Shown: positions 5,591 through 8,752 of the stretch, one piece after another
How positions within the stretch are numbered: position 1 is the stretch's first letter
How the letters are laid out: every line of letters starts with the position of its first letter
Source of the DNA: Candidatus Moranbacteria bacterium CG_4_9_14_3_um_filter_42_9
GTDB lineage: Bacteria; Patescibacteriota; Minisyncoccia; Moranbacterales; UBA2206
Length of the DNA: 8,752 bases
Direction of reading: 5' to 3'
Assembly (NCBI GenBank): GCA_002790635.1
Contig: PFVN01000107.1
Location: 1-8,752 of the forward strand
The notes under the pieces: generated by a model
What the model saw: only the letters and a program-made list of their open reading frames with translations
Told to the model about the DNA's origin: nothing
Database searches by the model: none
Translations under genes and position numbers: made by a program

Positions 5591-6509
5591 ATTCTACTAT
5601 TACTCTCGCCGCTCTGATAACTTTGTTGTCAATTTTGTATCCCCGCTGAACAACTTTAATTATCTTGTTTTTTTGTTCTTTGCTCTCTGTTTTCTGTTCC
5701 TTGCCTCCTGTTTCCTGGCCGTTGGCAACGGCTTCATGAAACTCCGGATTGAATTCGTCTCCGCCTTTAGTTTCAATTTCCGTGACTCTATAAGTTGTCA
5801 GCACTGATTCCAATTGCTTCTGGATGTGCATGATGCCCACTACCCAAGGCGCGTCTTTTTGCTCTTTCGGCACGTGATCAGTTGACGCGTGGAAATTGTC
5901 CAAAACTGGCAGCAATTGCAGAATGACACTTTCAGTGGAAAAACGGATAAAATCTTTCTGCGTTTCCGCTTGTCTTTTCTTATAGTTTTCAAAGTCCGCT
6001 TGGCAACGTTTCCAGCCGTCGAGATTTTTTTGATTTTCAAGATATTTTTGCGCTTTTTCGATAAAATTTTTCAGCCACGGCTTTGTTTCCTTGCTCTCGA
6101 TTATATTTTTATAACTTTCCCATTTATATTCCGTGTGTTCTTCGCTAATTTGGATTTCTTTTCCAATATATTTGACAAAATTTCCTAGATATATTTTTTC
6201 TCCACCATCGCTATTGAATATTTTTTCAGAGGCTATAACATCCAAAATCTCATAATCTATATCGCCGACTTCTTCTTTGATTTCTCTTTCCATGGCTTCC
6301 TTAAAATTTTCTCCCGGGTTCATCGTTCCACCGGCCAGATCCCAGGGCCCATATTTTTCAGCAAAATATCCGTCTTTTGATTTAAGCAAAAGATATTTAT
6401 TTTCCTGTGAGTCATAAATTACCGCTTTTTGAGAAAGACCGAAATGATATTTTTTTTCGTCGCTTTTGAATGTTTTGTCTTTTTTGTCAGTCATAAATAT
6501 ATTTGTCAT
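5589..6509 (-). CDS. grpE: NUDIX hydrolase-GrpE fusion protein
   Basis: One open frame of 306 residues carrying two proteins. Residues about 22-135 are a NUDIX domain with a full Nudix box: G61, E67, REIKEE (75-80) and VGD (81-83), which bind metal and hydrolyse a nucleoside diphosphate-linked substrate; the substrate is unknown. Residues about 150-306 are GrpE, the DnaK nucleotide exchange factor: the dimer helix with GWKRCQADFENYKKRQ (165-180), VLDNF (202-206), then the beta domain with GGDEFNPEFHEAV (249-261) and GYKIDNKVIRAARVIV at the end. A Lys/Glu/Gln insert (about 265-282) sits in the beta domain. The usual acidic GrpE N-terminus is replaced by NUDIX. No Met occurs at the junction, so separate translation of GrpE is unlikely. 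The first ATG (6509) lies in a palindromic element; the in-frame ATG at 6494 may be the real start. It lies 12 bp after hrcA and upstream of dnaK. Confidence 0.95.
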   Translation of the reverse strand: MTNIFMTDKKDKTFKSDEKKYHFGLSQKAVIYDSQENKYLLLKSKDGYFAEKYGPWDLAGGTMNPGENFKEAMEREIKEEVGDIDYEILDVIASEKIFNSDGGEKIYLGNFVKYIGKEIQISEEHTEYKWESYKNIIESKETKPWLKNFIEKAQKYLENQKNLDGWKRCQADFENYKKRQAETQKDFIRFSTESVILQLLPVLDNFHASTDHVPKEQKDAPWVVGIMHIQKQLESVLTTYRVTEIETKGGDEFNPEFHEAVANGQETGGKEQKTESKEQKNKIIKVVQRGYKIDNKVIRAARVIVE

Positions 6510-6560
6510 CCTGAACTCGATTCAGGATCTAATTAGATTCCGGATCAAGTCCGGAATGAA
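6505..6560. repeat. Double-hairpin palindromic element, copy A (hrcA/grpE junction)
   Basis: An element of about 55 bp with two small hairpins (TCCTGAA...TTCAGGA and TTCCGGA...TCCGGAA) around the centre TCTAATTAGA. It supplies the last residues and stop codon of hrcA and the first ATG of the grpE fusion. Its reverse complement matches copy B (7310-7363) with about three mismatches. Confidence 0.8.
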
Positions 6561-7298
6561 ATTTGGATTAGCAATGATTATTACCACCGTCGCCGAACTC
6601 ATGAGCTTTTTCACGTAATCTAATAGTGATTTATTCTTGGCATATTTCATTCTTTTGGGCCCAATAAGCGCCAGTACCGCTTTTTCTCCCGATTTGGTCT
6701 TATAAGCCGAAACGACCATGGACGAACTACCGGAAATTTCTTTGATCGGATTGTCTTTGCCGATAAAGATTTTTGTTTCGCCTATTTTCACCTTGTCCAA
6801 AATGTTGCTGACATTTTCATCCAAATAATCCAGCGCCTCGGCGATCTTGCAAAATTCATCCGCGTCTTTGAATTCCGGATTTTCCAGAAGCTCATGCATG
6901 CCGAAATCAAAAAGGTTTTCCCGGGCGCCGGTGATGGCGAGCGACCCTGAAAGCGAAGCCAGGAGTTTCGCGGTTGTCCGCGTCAGCCGGTTTTTTTGGG
7001 CCTTCAGTTTCAAAACTTCCGCCTGCAGTTTTTTCTGTTCAAGTTTGGAAAGTTTCTGCTCCGGCATTATTTTCTCCACGAAATAGCGGTAGCCTTTGTC
7101 GGTCGGAATGCGCCCGGCACTGATGTGCAATTGATGGAGATATCCGTCTTTTTCTAAACTGACCATATCATTGCGAATAGTCGCCGAGCTGATCTTCAGA
7201 TTATATTTTTCCGACAAAATTTTAGAACCGACCGGAATAGCGGTGTTGGTATATTCTTCCACAACTGCTTTTAAAATTTTCTGCTGGCGAGTATTCAT
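6522..7298 (-). CDS. hrcA: Heat-inducible transcription repressor HrcA
   Basis: The repressor that binds CIRCE and shuts off its own heat-shock operon. From ATG 7298 the protein has about 258 residues, short against the usual ~340 but, as recalled, normal for CPR. It opens with the HrcA winged helix: NTRQQKILKAVVEEY, IPVGSKILSEKY, SSATIRNDMVSLEKDGYL, then HISAGRIPTDKGYRYFV. The rest is the shortened dimer/GAF-like part, ending near IGPKRMKYAKNKSLLDYV. Alternative in-frame starts at 7313 and 7361 lie in a palindromic element and would add repeat-derived residues (NSIQDLIRSRIKSG); 7298 gives the family N-terminus. The last dozen residues (FIPDLIRNLIRS) and the stop codon come from the second copy of that element. 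No clear Shine-Dalgarno site. First gene of the operon. Confidence 0.95.
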   Translation of the reverse strand: MNTRQQKILKAVVEEYTNTAIPVGSKILSEKYNLKISSATIRNDMVSLEKDGYLHQLHISAGRIPTDKGYRYFVEKIMPEQKLSKLEQKKLQAEVLKLKAQKNRLTRTTAKLLASLSGSLAITGARENLFDFGMHELLENPEFKDADEFCKIAEALDYLDENVSNILDKVKIGETKIFIGKDNPIKEISGSSSMVVSAYKTKSGEKAVLALIGPKRMKYAKNKSLLDYVKKLMSSATVVIIIANPNFIPDLIRNLIRS

Positions 7299-7309
7299 TT
7301 TCTTTTTTG

Positions 7310-7363
7310 TCATCCCGGACTTGATCCGGGATCTAATTAGATCCTGAATCGAGTTCAGCATGA
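7310..7363. repeat. Double-hairpin palindromic element, copy B (hrcA leader)
   Basis: An inverted copy of 6505-6560 in the hrcA leader. Hairpins CCCGGA...TCCGGG and CTGAA...TTCAG flank the same TCTAATTAGA centre. In one stem a T-A pair of copy A is a C-G pair here, so pairing is kept by a matched change. Its ends supply the two extra in-frame ATG codons upstream of hrcA. Confidence 0.8.
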
Positions 7364-7396
7364 CAATTTATTTGTATTCTAATTATATAGCAGCGC

Positions 7397-7423
7397 TTAG
7401 CAGTCGTCAAGTCCGAGTGCTAA
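7397..7423. promoter_or_regulatory. CIRCE operator (HrcA-binding site)
   Basis: TTAGCAGTC (7397-7405), a 9-base spacer, then GAGTGCTAA (7415-7423). This matches the CIRCE consensus TTAGCACTC-N9-GAGTGCTAA with one mismatch and exact spacing. It lies at the expected transcription start of the hrcA operon, about 100 bp before the HrcA start. HrcA encoded next door is the expected ligand. Confidence 0.95.
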
Positions 7424-7428
7424 TGGGT

Positions 7429-7456
7429 ATTTTATAGTACTCAAAAACCTTGTCAA
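7429..7456 (-). promoter_or_regulatory. Promoter of the hrcA-grpE-dnaK operon
   Basis: On the minus strand TTGACA (7451-7456), a 16 bp spacer, then TAAAAT (7429-7434). The -35 box matches the consensus fully. The CIRCE operator begins about 6 bases past the -10 box, so bound HrcA would cover the start site. Confidence 0.85.
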
Positions 7457-7693
7457 GTCTTTCGTTTAATTGATTTCCACTTTCTTTGGCAGCAAAGGCG
7501 TCTAGCCTTACTTTTTCTCTCCGAGAGATTTGTTTATCCACTTTCTTTACCGCTAAAGAAAGTGGACAGAAAGAAAGCGCCGCACCGGCTCGTGCTGTGG
7601 CAAATTCTTTCCGCGGACTCGCTAAAATCACTAAACGACCAGCTCTAGAAAGGCATGAGTGATTTTTAGCGCTCGTCCGCTGGAATTTGCCTA

Positions 7694-7726
7694 CGCACAT
7701 TCGCTATGTGCGGATTTTATTTTTTA
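7694..7726 (+). terminator. Terminator-like hairpin on the plus strand
   Basis: CGCACAT, loop TCGCT, ATGTGCG, then GATTTTATTTTTT. The shape is that of a plus-strand terminator, yet no plus-strand gene lies upstream. It is the strongest hint that the preceding long stem (7600-7690) may be transcribed rightward. Confidence 0.5.
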
Positions 7727-7886
7727 AATAAACTATATTTTTTCAGCCTTGCGTTAGGGCGGAGCTACGGATTCAGCCGAAACGAGCGTAAAGAAACTCC
7801 GCACGATCTTCGCGAAGCGAATTAGGAGTTTCAGCGAGTGAGGCTAGCATCCGTCTCCGCCCAAGCCCGGCTGAGAGCTCTTTTTG

Positions 7887-7915
7887 TTACTTTTTCTAGC
7901 GGAGAGAAAAAGTAA
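7887..7915. repeat. Hairpin at the right end of the structured region
   Basis: TTACTTTTTCT and AGAAAAAGTAA form an 11 bp stem with the 7-base loop AGCGGAG. Its right arm is part of the 17 bp inverted repeat shared with 7507-7523, so the two ends could pair in alternative ways. Confidence 0.55.
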
Positions 7916-7918
7916 GAC

Positions 7919-7957
7919 GAAAAATAAAAGCCCGAGGAGATAGTTTCCTCCCCGGGT
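7919..7957 (-). terminator. Rho-independent terminator of the small cysteine-protein genes
   Basis: On the minus strand CCCGGGGAG and CTCCTCGGG form a 9 bp stem with one G-U pair and an 8-base loop, followed by CTTTTATTTTT. It lies about 33 bases past the stop codon of the 107-residue gene and closes that transcription unit. Confidence 0.8.
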
Positions 7958-7989
7958 TCGCTTGATTGCGTTGATTGATGCCGTCTCTA

Positions 7990-8313
7990 TTAGAGATAAA
8001 TTCCGCATTCCGGACAGATCTCACAAGCCGATCCCATGCCGATCCGGATATCTGCGCCCTTACTGGGGCAGAATATGCTTTCTCTTTTGATGAGATGTCG
8101 GCTCGTCGGTGCATTGACGATCACGTCGCATTTCAGCGATACATGATATTCGGCCGAAGGCAGCAGCGACTTGCAAAGCGGGCAAACTTCCAGTGCCGAA
8201 GCCGGATTGATGGGATACTTACCATACTCCGCTTTGTTGCAGATCAAAACATTTCCTTGGATGGCATGAAAATCATCCAAAAAATCCATTTCTTCCTGTT
8301 TTCCCTTTGCCAT
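7990..8313 (-). CDS. Small cysteine-rich putative zinc-binding protein
   Basis: A 107-residue protein I do not recognise. It has eight cysteines (25, 44, 47, 62, 82, 97, 100, 103), including CPLCK (44-48) and CEICPECG (97-104), which together look like paired knuckles of a zinc ribbon. The N-terminus is acidic (EEMDFLDDF); no signal peptide or membrane helix is seen, so it should be cytosolic. The start at 8313 is well supported by AAAGGGGG about 6 bases upstream. It follows the 105-residue gene by 28 bp and is followed by a terminator, so it is the last gene of a small operon. The role is unknown; nucleic-acid or protein binding is a common use of such ribbons, but that is inference only. 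Confidence 0.75.
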   Translation of the reverse strand: MAKGKQEEMDFLDDFHAIQGNVLICNKAEYGKYPINPASALEVCPLCKSLLPSAEYHVSLKCDVIVNAPTSRHLIKRESIFCPSKGADIRIGMGSACEICPECGIYL

Positions 8314-8341
8314 AGATACCCCCTTTCACACTGAAAAAACC

Positions 8342-8659
8342 TTATCGTCGACCCATGCCGACAGCAACCGTCTTGGTAATCGTTTTATGATGCAACCGAT
8401 TGTGCTTAGCAGGACGCACTTCTTTCCTGGCGCGTTGCAACCCCGTTATCTGCACGACGTTCGGCTGCGGAGGCTCCGCTTTCATCAGGTATGCCTCGCA
8501 CACCCCGCACTTCTGGCACTTCTTGTTCTTCCGGGAATATAGCCTCTGTTCCAGAAGGTGCTCGATTGAAACCGATCCGGTAGTAACTAAGCGCGGACAT
8601 TCGAAAAATTGCGCACTGCCTGACGCTAAAGTAAACCTGTGCCCGTTACCTTTTCCCAT
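8342..8659 (-). CDS. Small basic protein with a CxxCxxC motif
   Basis: A 105-residue protein of unknown family. Four cysteines are present: C21 and a CQKCGVC cluster (48-54), compatible with one zinc site. The C-terminal half is strongly basic (ARKEVRPAKHNRLHHKTITK), as in nucleic-acid-binding proteins, and the N-terminus begins MGKGNGHRF. No membrane segment is seen. The start at 8659 is supported by a near-perfect AAGGAGG a few bases upstream. It overlaps the end of the preceding frame by about 14 bases and is followed after 28 bp by the 107-residue gene, so translation may be coupled. The reverse strand also carries a long open frame (8400-8741), but without comparable initiation signals. 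Confidence 0.75.
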   Translation of the reverse strand: MGKGNGHRFTLASGSAQFFECPRLVTTGSVSIEHLLEQRLYSRKNKKCQKCGVCEAYLMKAEPPQPNVVQITGLQRARKEVRPAKHNRLHHKTITKTVAVGMGRR

Positions 8660-8752
8660 ACTTTTTCCTCCTTATCTCGAGGTTAAATTCCACGAACTGC
8701 TCCAACTCCGCAGCGCCGGCAACTTTGGCAAGCCAAGCTGAAATCGGACAAT
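8646..8752 (-). CDS. C-terminal end of an upstream gene, cut by window edge
   Basis: Only about 34 residues are visible, from CPISAWLAKVAGAAELEQF to the stop at 8646-8648. The composition (an Ala/Glu/Leu helix, then the basic end EIRRKKYGKR) looks protein-like. The frame overlaps the ATG of the next gene, with the Shine-Dalgarno site of that gene inside it, which is common in operons. Another open frame in the same stretch carries CQSCRRCG, so the choice of frame is not certain. No family can be named. Confidence 0.5.
   Translation of the reverse strand, partial: CPISAWLAKVAGAAELEQFVEFNLEIRRKKYGKR

Larger units (their letters stand above)
7477..7917. repeat. Structured non-coding region with 17 bp inverted ends
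   Basis: No convincing gene lies here. CTTACTTTTTCTCTCCG (7507-7523) recurs as an exact reverse complement at 7900-7916. Inside are a perfect 11 bp hairpin CCACTTTCTTT/AAAGAAAGTGG (7538-7565, with another copy of its left arm at 7477), a long imperfect stem (7600-7632 with 7658-7690), a terminator-like hairpin (7694-7726), and nested stems (about 7755-7862: GGGCGGAG...CTCCGCCC outside, GAAACTCC...GGAGTTTC and CTTCGCGAAG inside). A non-autonomous mobile element (MITE-like) or a structured RNA are the main options. No target duplication is evident. Confidence 0.6.

Noticed and set aside
7407..7700. 97-residue minus-strand open frame
   Set aside because: It runs through hairpins of the structured repeat region, the operon promoter and into the CIRCE operator, has no Shine-Dalgarno site, and its sequence follows repeat DNA rather than a protein family.
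7975..8334. Plus-strand open frames opposite the small cysteine-rich genes (also 8400-8741)
   Set aside because: The minus-strand frames have strong Shine-Dalgarno sites, operon spacing and a matching terminator; the plus-strand frames have none of these.

Overview
The window looks like part of a chromosome from a Candidate Phyla Radiation (Patescibacteria) bacterium, most likely Parcubacteria-like. This is inferred from the short HrcA, the style of the GrpE and DnaK sequences, a YerC-type TrpR protein, a four-helix-bundle (S23/IVP-type) protein with Ser-Tyr repeats, and many short repeats that run into coding sequence. No marker was searched, so the placement is moderate. Every gene I can support lies on the minus strand, so transcription runs from high to low coordinates.

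Layout in transcription order. Positions 8752-7990 hold the end of one gene and two small cysteine-rich genes with strong Shine-Dalgarno sites, closed by a terminator near 7919-7957. Positions 7917-7477 hold a non-coding stretch rich in inverted repeats. Next come a sigma-70-type promoter and a CIRCE operator (7397-7456) driving a heat-shock operon: hrcA (7298-6522), a NUDIX-GrpE fusion gene (6509-5589) and dnaK (5389-3467), closed by a good terminator (3428-3457). No dnaJ is present. A four-helix-bundle gene follows (3384-2803), then a two-pass membrane protein with two C-terminal Ltp domains (2666-1731). A ~600 bp non-coding region full of palindromes (1730-1122) precedes a TrpR/YerC-family repressor gene (1121-729), which ends in its own terminator. 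The window closes with the 5' part of lepA (580 to the left edge).

How the parts work together: HrcA is the CIRCE-binding repressor of its own operon, and GrpE is the nucleotide exchange factor for DnaK, so hrcA-grpE-dnaK forms a self-regulated chaperone unit. The TrpR-like repressor is surrounded by three near-identical palindromes, one overlapping the -35 box of its best promoter, which suggests autoregulation.

The most notable points are: (i) a complete NUDIX domain fused in frame to the front of GrpE; (ii) two inverted copies of a ~55 bp double-hairpin element at the two ends of hrcA, supplying start and stop codons; (iii) palindrome sets around the trpR-like gene, one with an exact 53 bp period; (iv) short repeats translated into protein in at least four genes (lepA, the four-helix-bundle gene, grpE, hrcA); and (v) a ~440 bp structured intergenic element with 17 bp inverted repeats at its ends.
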